DNA of 7,947 nucleotides. It comes from Bacteroidetes bacterium UBA6063. GTDB taxonomy: Bacteria; Bacteroidota; Bacteroidia; NS11-12g; UBA9320. The notes under the pieces are model-generated. The model was not told the DNA's origin. It made no database searches and saw nothing but the letters and a program-made list of their open reading frames with translations. The DNA lies in NCBI GenBank assembly GCA_002428905.1, contig DIYD01000226.1:651-8597 (forward strand), in the 5' to 3' direction. The position numbers were made by a program, and so were the translations under genes. This document shows positions 1 through 5,943 of the stretch, piece by piece (the first letter of the stretch is position 1; every line of letters starts with the position of its first letter).

Positions 1-2
1 CA

Positions 3-230
3 GACAAGAGAGGAATACAATTTACAGATGAGGCGAAGGAACTGTTGTACAAAAAACTGGTTGACGCTTACCGCGATCGAGACAAGTTCTTTGGCAATGC
101 CCGGTTGGTAAATTCTCTGGTAGACGAATGCAAGATGAATCTTGGTCTGCGTGTAATGGATGCGAAACATCCAGAGGCTTTAAGCATGGATGACCTATCA
201 ACCATCACTGTTGAAGACGTTCAAAAGCTC
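3..230 (+). repeat. Lid module copy 1 of the tandem AAA protein
   Basis: The encoded segment contains ELL, then RDKFFGNARLV, and ends with MDDLSTITVEDV. It aligns in order with the segment at 861-1100, which reads ELL, RDKYFGNGRSV and VEDLSTIQLADDV. It is a diverged protein-level duplication, not a DNA repeat, and marks the end of an AAA module whose ATPase core lies off the left edge. Confidence 0.7.
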
Positions 231-1142
231 TCTATTCTTAAACCAGATGCAATTCCTGACATTCCAATCGACGAGGAGTTGTTGCGCGAATCAGTCGCCA
301 AACTGGAATTGATGATGGGGCTGGAAAAAGTAAAGAACGACATCAAAGATCTTATTAAACTCGTTCGCTTCTATAAAGAAACCGGTAAAGACTTTAGAAA
401 GTCATTCTCGCTGCATGCAGTGTTTACCGGAAACCCAGGTACGGGTAAAACAACGGTAGCTCGGATACTTACTCAAATCTACAAAGCGCTTGGAATTATT
501 GAACGGGGTAACCTCGTTGAATGCGACCGCCAATCACTGGTAGGCGGATATGTAGGTCAAACTGCCATCAAAACGGGTGAAGTCATTGACCGTGCCATGG
601 GTGGAGTTTTATTTATTGATGAGGCATATTCTCTTACTGAAGGAGGCAACTCGGACTACGGTAAAGAAGCCATTGAAATCATCCTCAAGCGTATGGAAGA
701 CTACCGTGGTAACTTTATCGTTGTGGCTGCAGGCTATACCGACAACATGCGCCGATTCCTGGAATCTAACCCCGGACTAAAATCCCGGTTCGATCGCACC
801 TTCCATTTCGAAGATTTTGCACCTGAAGAGTTGAATGCTATTGCCATCAACCAGTTTAAGGAACATCAGTTAACACCGAATAAGGCCGCAAAGGAATTGT
901 TAAATAAGATGATGGAAGCACTATACGCAGGTCGTGACAAGTATTTTGGTAATGGTCGTTCGGTGCGCAAGGTTGTTGAAGAAGCAGTGCGAAATCAGCA
1001 CCTCCGCATGAGTGGTATCACAACAAGTAAGCGAACCAAAAAAATGGAATCGACACTTACGGTAGAAGATCTTTCGACCATTCAACTTGCGGATGATGTT
1101 GCCAAAAGCGAGAAAAAAGGCATTGGATTTAAAATGAACTAA
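3..1142 (+). CDS. Tandem CbxX/CfqX-type AAA+ ATPase, C-terminal part (5' truncated by window edge)
   Basis: This is a AAA+ ATPase of the CbxX/CfqX (CbbX/SpoVK) family, which remodel or assemble protein complexes by pulling on substrates through a hexamer pore. Codons are open from base 3, so the gene starts outside the window; the first in-frame possible start, TTG at 45, lies inside a helix and is really leucine. Numbering from base 45, residues 1-60 are a helical lid left over from a preceding AAA module. A full second module follows: N-terminal helix about 80-120, Walker A GNPGTGKT (129-136, nt 429-452), pore-loop region with VGGYVGQT (166-173), Walker B GVLFIDEA (187-194), sensor 1 VVAAGYTDN (226-234), arginine-finger region NPGLKSRFDR (242-251), and a second lid (about 273-352). 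All catalytic elements are present, so this module should hydrolyse ATP. The tail KSEKKGIGFKMN is basic. No transmembrane segment is seen. The substrate is unknown; the adjacent outer-membrane protein gene, one base downstream, is the only contextual hint. Confidence 0.9.
   Translation, partial: DKRGIQFTDEAKELLYKKLVDAYRDRDKFFGNARLVNSLVDECKMNLGLRVMDAKHPEALSMDDLSTITVEDVQKLSILKPDAIPDIPIDEELLRESVAKLELMMGLEKVKNDIKDLIKLVRFYKETGKDFRKSFSLHAVFTGNPGTGKTTVARILTQIYKALGIIERGNLVECDRQSLVGGYVGQTAIKTGEVIDRAMGGVLFIDEAYSLTEGGNSDYGKEAIEIILKRMEDYRGNFIVVAAGYTDNMRRFLESNPGLKSRFDRTFHFEDFAPEELNAIAINQFKEHQLTPNKAAKELLNKMMEALYAGRDKYFGNGRSVRKVVEEAVRNQHLRMSGITTSKRTKKMESTLTVEDLSTIQLADDVAKSEKKGIGFKMN
861..1100 (+). repeat. 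Lid module copy 2 of the tandem AAA protein
   Basis: This is the C-terminal helical lid of the complete AAA module. It shares the spacing and the motifs AKELL, RDK(F/Y)FGN and DLSTI with the copy at 3-230. The FGN(A/G)R motif is usual in the lid of CbxX/CfqX proteins, where it sits near the nucleotide (family knowledge). Confidence 0.7.
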
Positions 1143-1143
1143 T

Positions 1144-1881
1144 ATGAAAGCCCTCTTCACGGTAGTAATGCTAAGTCTTACCTTTATGGTTTATGGGCAA
1201 GACAGCACTACGTCTTCGTTCTCTTTCGGAATTAACGTGGCACAAGCACTCTTTCCAACAGACAACGAAATCCCCACACTTACGATTGACTACGGTTTTA
1301 AGAAAAACTATCATATCAGAGGTCAGATTGGGTTTTATAACGTGCAGCGAGAAGGTTCCGGGGGCTCAAACTCTTCAAATAATTTTGGCACAAACGACGT
1401 AGACACGGTGATTAATAAAAACCCTTCAAGTCAGAGCATCACCTATGCGCGGCTGGGCTATCTGCGAGACATACCTCTGAACCAGCGAACCAAAATATTC
1501 GTAGGTGTCGACCTGTCGTATAGCACGAATCGTAATGTGGAAGAAATCGAGTTGAGAACCGAACGCAGTTTTAATCCTGCGCAAACGACCATCATTGACT
1601 TTAGGCAGAAAGAAAAGTCGAACGTTATTACTTACGGTATTTCCCCTACGGTCGGCGTATCCTACGCACTGGGTTCAAGATTCACTATTGCGGCAGAATG
1701 CCAGATACAGTATTACCGCAGTGAGGATCGCGGTGCAAAGAATTGGACCATGACACAAACCAATACGTTCAGTTCGCAGTTTTTTCAACAAGACTTTGAC
1801 AGCCATACACTTCAAAATCAGAACCGGCAACAGTTTAATCCACTGGCCGGACTATACTTCTATTACACCCTACCACTTTAA
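1144..1881 (+). CDS. Outer-membrane beta-barrel protein of unknown function
   Basis: A 245-residue exported protein. The N-terminus MKALFTVVMLSLTFMVYGQD is a classic Sec signal peptide with probable cleavage after VYG, leaving Gln as the first mature residue, common in Bacteroidota. The mature part alternates short strands of aromatic and hydrophobic residues with polar loops. One Ser/Asn/Gly-rich loop at about residues 70-95 would suit a surface-exposed turn, and strand-like stretches (ITYARLGYLRDI, KIFVGVDLSYST, VITYGISPTVGVSYAL, FNPLAGLYFYYTLPL) fit an 8-10-stranded porin-like barrel. No enzymatic motif is visible. ATG at 1144 is chosen because the signal peptide starts there. It follows the AAA gene's stop codon by one base, so co-transcription and translational coupling are likely. 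No Shine-Dalgarno sequence is apparent. Its specific role is unknown. Confidence 0.8.
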   Translation: MKALFTVVMLSLTFMVYGQDSTTSSFSFGINVAQALFPTDNEIPTLTIDYGFKKNYHIRGQIGFYNVQREGSGGSNSSNNFGTNDVDTVINKNPSSQSITYARLGYLRDIPLNQRTKIFVGVDLSYSTNRNVEEIELRTERSFNPAQTTIIDFRQKEKSNVITYGISPTVGVSYALGSRFTIAAECQIQYYRSEDRGAKNWTMTQTNTFSSQFFQQDFDSHTLQNQNRQQFNPLAGLYFYYTLPL

Positions 1882-1926
1882 CGGAACGAAGAAGCTGCGC
1901 AAGAGTGCGTTAACTGTATCAAATTA

Positions 1927-3162
1927 TCATCCAAATACCTCTCCGTTAACAAAGACGTCGGATATTTGATTTTCGGCAAAACTGTATGGAATTGAGTTAA
2001 TCGATTTTGCTTTTTTCGATACAATAACGTTGGCCTTTTTTTGGAGCGCTATACTACCAACTTCATTCTCCAAACCCAGTGCATTCGCTGCATTAATGGT
2101 TAACGCGTTCAATGCCTCCTCCGGAGTTAGCTTCATATAAATACACGCCAGGCTCATCACGAAACTCAAGTTGCCTGTAGGCGAAGACCCTGGATTAAAA
2201 TCACTGGCCAGAACAAACGGAACTCCTGCATTTATCAAATCACGTGCCGGTGTATACGGTATCTGTAAAAAGAAAGAACACGCGGGCAAGGCAACACCGT
2301 ACATACCCGAATCTGCCAGACTTTTAAGGTCTTCAGATGTCATTACCTCAAGATGTTCTACGCTAATCACTCCATTGCGCGCCGACATTTGAACGCCTCC
2401 ACTACTTGTAAATTGATTGATATGCAAACGTGCAGGTAAACCATACGCTGCTCCAGCCTGTACAATGCGTTCCGTATCCTCAACACTGAAATAGCCTTCT
2501 TCGCAAAACGCATCAATATAATCGGCCAACCCTGAATCTGCGACGGCAGGCAACATATCATTGATGATATGCTCGATATAGGCTTCTTTGTTGTTTGCGA
2601 ATTGCGTTGGATATGCATGTGCTCCAAGGAAGGTAGACTTCACTGGGATTGGACTGTTTGTTTTAAGCCGTTTGATAACACGAAGCATTTTCAACTCTGC
2701 ATCAAGTGACAGGCCGTATCCACTCTTGATTTCAATAGCACCCGTACCAAGTTTAATCAACCTGTTTAGTCGGTCGTACGCCTGATCATAGAGCTGATCC
2801 TCTGTCATGTTGGCCAATTTATCGGCAGAATTCAATATACCTCCACCGTTTTCCGCAATCTCTTGATAACTAAGCCCTTTGATACGATCAACAAACTCGT
2901 CTTCTCGGTTTTTGGCATATACCAGGTGTGTATGACAATCCACGTAACTTGGGTAGACGATCCCACCCTCAACATCATAGACTTCACCACTGAATGCCGT
3001 AGCATCCGTCATTTGGCCAAATGCCGATATTTTGTCGTCTTCAAATTCGAGGTAGGCATTTGGAATTGTGCGTAGCTCCGCCAGTTCCTCTTTAATCTTT
3101 GGTGGATTGGAGTATGTGACACCATAGAGTTTACCAATATTTATCAATCTTCGTTTTGCCAT
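1927..3162 (-). CDS. hutI: Imidazolonepropionase
   Basis: A cytoplasmic amidohydrolase (EC 3.5.2.7) that opens 4-imidazolone-5-propionate to N-formimino-L-glutamate, the third step of histidine degradation. At 411 residues it is normal for the family. Visible features: the beta-strand-1 metal motif DCHTHLVYA (H77, H79), Arg86, the substrate-side IKSGYGL (145-151), H182 in LGAHAYP, metal ligand H247 in LHINQF, H270 in VEHLE, and metal ligand D321 in ASDFNPGSSPTGN. By comparison with the Bacillus enzyme, H77, H79, H247 and D321 hold the Zn/Fe ion. The position usually Glu in HADEF-type enzymes is Gln250 here; I recall this variant as usual in Bacteroidota. The ATG at 3162 lies directly before the first beta-strand. 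No other hut gene is in the window; the gene stands alone, convergent with the barrel gene and divergent from the gamma-CA-like gene. Confidence 0.95.
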   Translation of the reverse strand: MAKRRLINIGKLYGVTYSNPPKIKEELAELRTIPNAYLEFEDDKISAFGQMTDATAFSGEVYDVEGGIVYPSYVDCHTHLVYAKNREDEFVDRIKGLSYQEIAENGGGILNSADKLANMTEDQLYDQAYDRLNRLIKLGTGAIEIKSGYGLSLDAELKMLRVIKRLKTNSPIPVKSTFLGAHAYPTQFANNKEAYIEHIINDMLPAVADSGLADYIDAFCEEGYFSVEDTERIVQAGAAYGLPARLHINQFTSSGGVQMSARNGVISVEHLEVMTSEDLKSLADSGMYGVALPACSFFLQIPYTPARDLINAGVPFVLASDFNPGSSPTGNLSFVMSLACIYMKLTPEEALNALTINAANALGLENEVGSIALQKKANVIVSKKAKSINSIPYSFAENQISDVFVNGEVFG

Positions 3163-3219
3163 AATCAGAGGATTTCCGCTTTATTCGCAGTGGGCGAAAT
3201 TACATTAAATTGCAACGAA
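3163..3219. promoter_or_regulatory. Divergent spacer between hutI and the gamma-CA-like gene
   Basis: These 57 bases must hold the start signals of both divergent genes unless transcription begins inside a coding region. On the minus strand, TAATTTCG is one mismatch from the Bacteroidota -7 element TAnnTTTG, but no TTG -33 element sits at the right distance. On the plus strand no convincing -7 element is visible. Neither start has a clear Shine-Dalgarno site. The promoter role rests on location only. Confidence 0.35.
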
Positions 3220-3732
3220 ATGGCTTTACTCAAAACGATAAAAGACAAATCACCTGAAGTGGATGAATCCACGTTTCTGGCAGAAACTGCAACACTCATT
3301 GGCGATGTTAGAATAGGTAAGAAAAGCTCCGTATGGTATGGTGCTGTCTTGCGAGGAGACAGTGACTCTATTCGCATAGGACATCGAAGCAACATACAGG
3401 ACAACGCCGTCGTTCATGTTGACCCTGGCTACCCGGTTACCATTGGCAATGATGTGATTGTTGGGCACCTGGCCCTGGTGCATGGTGCTACTATTGGTGA
3501 TAATGTACTTGTTGGCATGAACTCTACTGTGTTAAACGGAGCCGTGGTTGGTGAATACTCCATTATAGGGGCCAATGCACTGGTAACCAGCAATATGATT
3601 ATTCCACCAAATTCACTGGTTTTAGGTAGTCCCGCCAAGGTGATCAAAGAAATTTCACCTAAACAACGCACCCACATAGAAAAAAACGCTGAGGCATATG
3701 TAAGGCTGGCCAAAATCTATCTTGACGCATAA
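3220..3732 (+). CDS. Gamma-carbonic-anhydrase-like hexapeptide-repeat protein (YrdA/CamH type)
   Basis: A 170-residue left-handed beta-helix protein of the gamma-carbonic anhydrase family, which forms trimers with a metal at each subunit interface. Hexapeptide repeats run from about residue 25 to 125 (for example IGDVRI, VTIGND, ATIGDN, VLVGMN, SIIGAN). From ATG 3220, the three metal-binding histidines are H66 (VVHV), H83 and H88 (GHLALVH), with R45 and D47 in LRGD and Q60, all matching family positions. C-terminal helix 146-168 packs on the helix. The acidic loop with the proton-shuttle glutamate of Methanosarcina Cam is absent, as in YrdA/CamH proteins, so carbonic anhydrase activity cannot be assumed; many relatives have unknown substrates. 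A GTG at 3190 would add 10 residues (MGEITLNCNE) with no family counterpart; I prefer ATG 3220, whose MALLK start is typical. Transcription probably continues to the terminator at 3936-3965 unless the intervening unit is separate. Confidence 0.88.
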   Translation: MALLKTIKDKSPEVDESTFLAETATLIGDVRIGKKSSVWYGAVLRGDSDSIRIGHRSNIQDNAVVHVDPGYPVTIGNDVIVGHLALVHGATIGDNVLVGMNSTVLNGAVVGEYSIIGANALVTSNMIIPPNSLVLGSPAKVIKEISPKQRTHIEKNAEAYVRLAKIYLDA

Positions 3733-3830
3733 ATCTCATGGCTGTATCACATGAACCGGTTTATCCACGTTTAATTCACACGGCCTAATAATCGCTTTAC
3801 TTTAACTTAATATTGACCCAAGTTACAAGT

Positions 3831-3965
3831 CAAGGCATGAACTATAGTGCGGTCAAATTATGCCTTGCAGATATTATAACTGAATCTCCATCTGGAGATT
3901 TTGTCATGATTTCATAGTTATTTTGGTTTAGTTAGAAAACCGGAGTTCAACGCTCCGGTTTTTTT
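3831..3965 (+). ncRNA. Candidate small structured RNA (or micro-ORF transcript)
   Basis: Three hairpins follow one another. Stem 1 pairs CAAGGCAT (3831-3838) with ATGCCTTG (3860-3867), extendable by a G-U and an A-U pair. Stem 2 pairs AATCTCCA (3883-3890) with TGGAGATT (3893-3900). Stem 3 is the terminator. The same bases contain a 26-codon ORF, ATG 3837 to TAG 3917 (begins MNYSAVKLCL, ends GDFVMIS), so this could instead be a small-protein gene. AAGG lies only one base before that ATG, too close for a good ribosome site. TAATATTG at 3808-3815 is one mismatch from TAnnTTTG, but a -33 TTG is lacking. It could also simply be the long 3' untranslated tail of the gamma-CA-like mRNA. I do not recognise a known RNA family. 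Confidence 0.3.
3936..3965 (+). terminator. Intrinsic terminator
   Basis: AAAACCGGAG (3936-3945) pairs perfectly over 10 bp with CTCCGGTTTT (3953-3962) around a 7-base loop, and the T-run continues to 3965. It ends transcription from the gamma-CA-like gene or from the structured unit before it, and insulates the peroxiredoxin gene. Confidence 0.88.
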
Positions 3966-3994
3966 ATTTCTACTGTCAATGCCCATATAAATTT

Positions 3995-4006
3995 TTGTTA
4001 TAACAA
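3995..4006. promoter_or_regulatory. Perfect 12-bp palindrome upstream of the peroxiredoxin gene
   Basis: TTGTTATAACAA is its own reverse complement and lies 54 bases before the peroxiredoxin ATG, where an operator or promoter would be expected. AATTTTTG (3990-3997), one mismatch from the Bacteroidota -7 element, overlaps its left edge. It does not match the OxyR spacing and only loosely recalls a PerR box. A 12-bp palindrome can arise by chance in a window of this size, so the site is tentative. Confidence 0.3.
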
Positions 4007-4012
4007 TTCCTT

Positions 4013-4045
4013 GGGCCTTTCTGGCTGGCCCGTTAGCTTTGCGGG
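4013..4045 (+). promoter_or_regulatory. Leader with two mutually exclusive small stems before the peroxiredoxin gene
   Basis: GGGCC (4013-4017) can pair with GGCCC (4027-4031), and CCCG (4029-4032) can pair with CGGG (4042-4045). The two stems share bases 4029-4031, so they cannot form together. The second ends 15 bases before the ATG, followed by an A-rich stretch typical of Bacteroidota translation starts. Whether this has regulatory meaning is inference only. Confidence 0.25.
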
Positions 4046-4060
4046 AAATTATAAAAACAC

Positions 4061-4693
4061 ATGTCTGTATTAGTTGGAAAAAAAGCACCTTCATTTAGTG
4101 CTCAAGCCGTTGTAAACGGAGGCGAGGTTGTAAACAACTTCACATTAGATCAATATGTTGGAGAGAAGTATGTACTCTTCTTCTTCTACCCAAAGGATTT
4201 CACGTTTGTATGTCCTACTGAATTACACGCTTTTCAGGATAAGCTTGATGCGTTCAAAGCTAAAGGCTGTGAAGTGGTAGCTTGTTCTACAGACACGGAA
4301 GAGTCGCACTGGGGTTGGTTACAAATGCCAAAAGCCGAAGGTGGTATTAAAGGTATTACTTACCCAATCGTAGCAGACACAACAAAAACAATTAGCATCA
4401 ATTATGGTGTATTAAGTGGTGATTACGGTTATACGGAAGACAATGAATTGGCCGCAAGCGGACCAATGATCGCTTACCGTGGTTTGTTCTTAATGGACAA
4501 AGAAGGTGTTGTACGCCATCAATTGGTAAACGACTTCCCATTAGGCCGTAACGTTGATGAAGCATTGCGTATGTTAGACGCTTTAATTCATCACGAAGAG
4601 CACGGTGAAGTTTGTCCTGCAAACTGGGTAGCGGGTGAAACGGCAATGGAAGAGTCTCACTCGGGCGTTGCTGATTACCTGTCGAACAACTAA
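4061..4693 (+). CDS. Typical 2-Cys peroxiredoxin (Prx1/AhpC family)
   Basis: A 210-residue cytoplasmic thiol peroxidase that reduces hydrogen peroxide and organic hydroperoxides, recycled by thioredoxin or an AhpF-like reductase. The peroxidatic site is YPKDFTFVCPTE with P44, T48 and C51. The active-site arginine is R140 in AYRGLFLMD. The resolving cysteine is C185 in HGEVCPANW, near the C-terminus as in decameric typical 2-Cys enzymes. Two further cysteines, C70 and C75, are not at catalytic positions. The GGLG-like loop reads GGIK (94-97) and the C-terminus ends GVADYLSNN, a YL in place of the YF of hyperoxidation-sensitive enzymes. A segment rich in Gly, Tyr and Asp (119-133) is longer than in classical AhpC. 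ATG 4061 matches the usual family start, with an A-rich leader. It is monocistronic: a terminator lies on each side. No ahpF gene is in the window. Confidence 0.95.
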   Translation: MSVLVGKKAPSFSAQAVVNGGEVVNNFTLDQYVGEKYVLFFFYPKDFTFVCPTELHAFQDKLDAFKAKGCEVVACSTDTEESHWGWLQMPKAEGGIKGITYPIVADTTKTISINYGVLSGDYGYTEDNELAASGPMIAYRGLFLMDKEGVVRHQLVNDFPLGRNVDEALRMLDALIHHEEHGEVCPANWVAGETAMEESHSGVADYLSNN

Positions 4694-4713
4694 GATTAGT
4701 TAAACTGATATTG

Positions 4714-4745
4714 AAATCCTGCTTGGCAACGAGCAGGATTTTTTT
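4714..4745 (+). terminator. Intrinsic terminator after the peroxiredoxin gene, shared with the queA end
   Basis: AAATCCTGCT (4714-4723) pairs perfectly over 10 bp with AGCAGGATTT (4732-4741), with an 8-base loop and T-run to 4745. The T-run overlaps the queA stop codon (TAA, 4746-4744 on the minus strand). On the minus strand the stem is followed by only three T, so it may work weakly in that direction too. Confidence 0.9.
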
Positions 4746-5943
4746 ATGCCATTAGTAAACTACTATCTCCGTAGCTCAGGAAACGGTAGTTATTGGCTTT
4801 GGCTTCAGAATATATGGTGCGCCAATCGTCGCCTACAAGGGCAGAGATTAAAAGCAGTAAGGTAGACTTTGGTAAATGAAAATTGGTTATTAAACCGCTA
4901 ATCGATCGAATCTGATATCCGGGCATAATCATTATCCCTGAAGTCCCTGTAACGGCATGTAAACCATTCGATTCCAGATGCTTTATAATGGCCTTGATGG
5001 ATTCTTCAAATGACAGCAACTCGTGTTCACATTCATATGGAAAGTGCTGTTCAATATCAAACGGGTTCTCCAGGCCATAGTACAACTTTATCCCCACCCA
5101 ATACAACGATTCCAGGCTACGCAAACTCGTTGTACCTGTTGCAATACGCGTCTCTTTCTGCGCTAACTCACGCAAACAATTCACGTCCGCCTGAAAAAAC
5201 TCTTCATGCATAGGATGATCCCAAACCTCATCAACTTCCACCGGTTTAAATGTTCCTGCACCCACGTGAAGCGTCAGCTCAGATTTTTGTATGTGATTAA
5301 TCTGAAACTGATCCATAATGCGCTGGGTAAAATGCAACCCGGCCGTTGGTGCTGCAACCGCGCCTTCCTCTTTGGCAAAAACGGTCTGATAACGTTCGTC
5401 ATCTTCCTCCTGTGCCTCGCGTTTGATGTAAGGTGGTAAAGGCATCTTACCAATGCTTTCCAACACATCACAAAATTCAATATCGGTATTCCAGCTGAAC
5501 CTAACATATTTGTTCTCCCGATCTTCCAATGTAAGAGAGATCGTACAATCCGGAGTCTCAATACTCAATTGATCATCCTGTTTAAACCGTTTGGCATTGC
5601 CAATCATACATTGCCAAACCACATCTTCAGTGGACTTGAGTGATCGCTCAACTTCGGCATACGGTGCAATTGGGTTAAGCAGGAAAATTTGAATTCGCGC
5701 TCCTGTTTCCTTCGTCGCAAATATTCGTGCAGGAATCACTCGGGTATTGTTGAATACCAAACGCGTATGTTTCGGTAAAAGATCAAGAATATCGGTGAAA
5801 TGATGATGTGTAATTTCACCCGACTTATACACCAGTAGCTTTGATGCATCTCTGCTCTCCAATGGCTTTTGGGCGATGTATTCCGTCGGAAGGTCGTAAT
5901 CAAAATCGGAAATCTTAACCCGCTTAACCTCGTCTAAATTCAT
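4744..5943 (-). CDS. queA: S-adenosylmethionine:tRNA ribosyltransferase-isomerase
   Basis: A cytoplasmic enzyme (EC 2.4.99.17) that transfers and isomerises the ribosyl part of S-adenosylmethionine onto preQ1 at position 34 of tRNAs with a GUN anticodon, giving epoxyqueuosine. Family signatures: DFDYDLPTEYIAQKPLESRD (13-32), RLVFNNTRVIPAR (61-73), GKMPLPPYI (165-173), AAPTAGLHFT (197-206), LHVGAGTFKPV (225-235), GTTSLRSLES (270-279) and NFHLPKSTLLLLISAL (354-369), ending RFLSYGDSSLLM. At 399 residues it is longer than the E. coli enzyme (356). Roughly 35 of the extra residues lie between RSLES and MPGYQ (about 280-338), a region I believe is lengthened in Bacteroidota homologues. The ATG at 5943 overlaps the dprA stop in ATGA, so translation is probably coupled to dprA. 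Other queuosine genes are not in view. Confidence 0.96.
   Translation of the reverse strand: MNLDEVKRVKISDFDYDLPTEYIAQKPLESRDASKLLVYKSGEITHHHFTDILDLLPKHTRLVFNNTRVIPARIFATKETGARIQIFLLNPIAPYAEVERSLKSTEDVVWQCMIGNAKRFKQDDQLSIETPDCTISLTLEDRENKYVRFSWNTDIEFCDVLESIGKMPLPPYIKREAQEEDDERYQTVFAKEEGAVAAPTAGLHFTQRIMDQFQINHIQKSELTLHVGAGTFKPVEVDEVWDHPMHEEFFQADVNCLRELAQKETRIATGTTSLRSLESLYWVGIKLYYGLENPFDIEQHFPYECEHELLSFEESIKAIIKHLESNGLHAVTGTSGIMIMPGYQIRSISGLITNFHLPKSTLLLLISALVGDDWRTIYSEAKANNYRFLSYGDSSLLMA

Larger units (their letters stand above)
3733..4060. other. 328-base intergenic region with structured elements
   Basis: This stretch has no substantial gene. From left to right it holds a 16-codon ORF (3738-3788) that looks like chance, an A+T-rich stretch, hairpin 1 (3831-3867), a short tight hairpin 2 (3883-3900), an intrinsic terminator (3936-3965), a palindrome (3995-4006) and G+C-rich leader stems (4013-4045) just before the peroxiredoxin start. 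No tRNA or rRNA signature was seen. Confidence 0.7.

Noticed and set aside
45..47. TTG as the start codon of the AAA ATPase
   Set aside because: The frame is open upstream to base 3 and the encoded residues (DEAKELLYKKL) continue an aligned lid helix, so TTG is an internal leucine codon.
1878..1913. Inverted repeat TTAACG/CGTTAA and inner CGCA/TGCG between the barrel gene and hutI, considered as a terminator
   Set aside because: The stems are short and compete for bases 1908-1909, and no T-run follows on either strand.
3429..3713. Long antisense ORF opposite the gamma-CA-like gene, and similar antisense ORFs opposite the peroxiredoxin, queA and dprA genes
   Set aside because: They are shadows of well-recognised genes, with compositions that match no protein family I know and no start context.
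3738..3788. 16-codon ORF just after the gamma-CA-like gene
   Set aside because: Too short, no ribosome-binding signal and no recognisable peptide; likely chance.
3733..4060. Possible tRNA or riboswitch in the 328-base intergenic region
   Set aside because: No T-loop motif, acceptor pairing or known riboswitch core could be found by eye.
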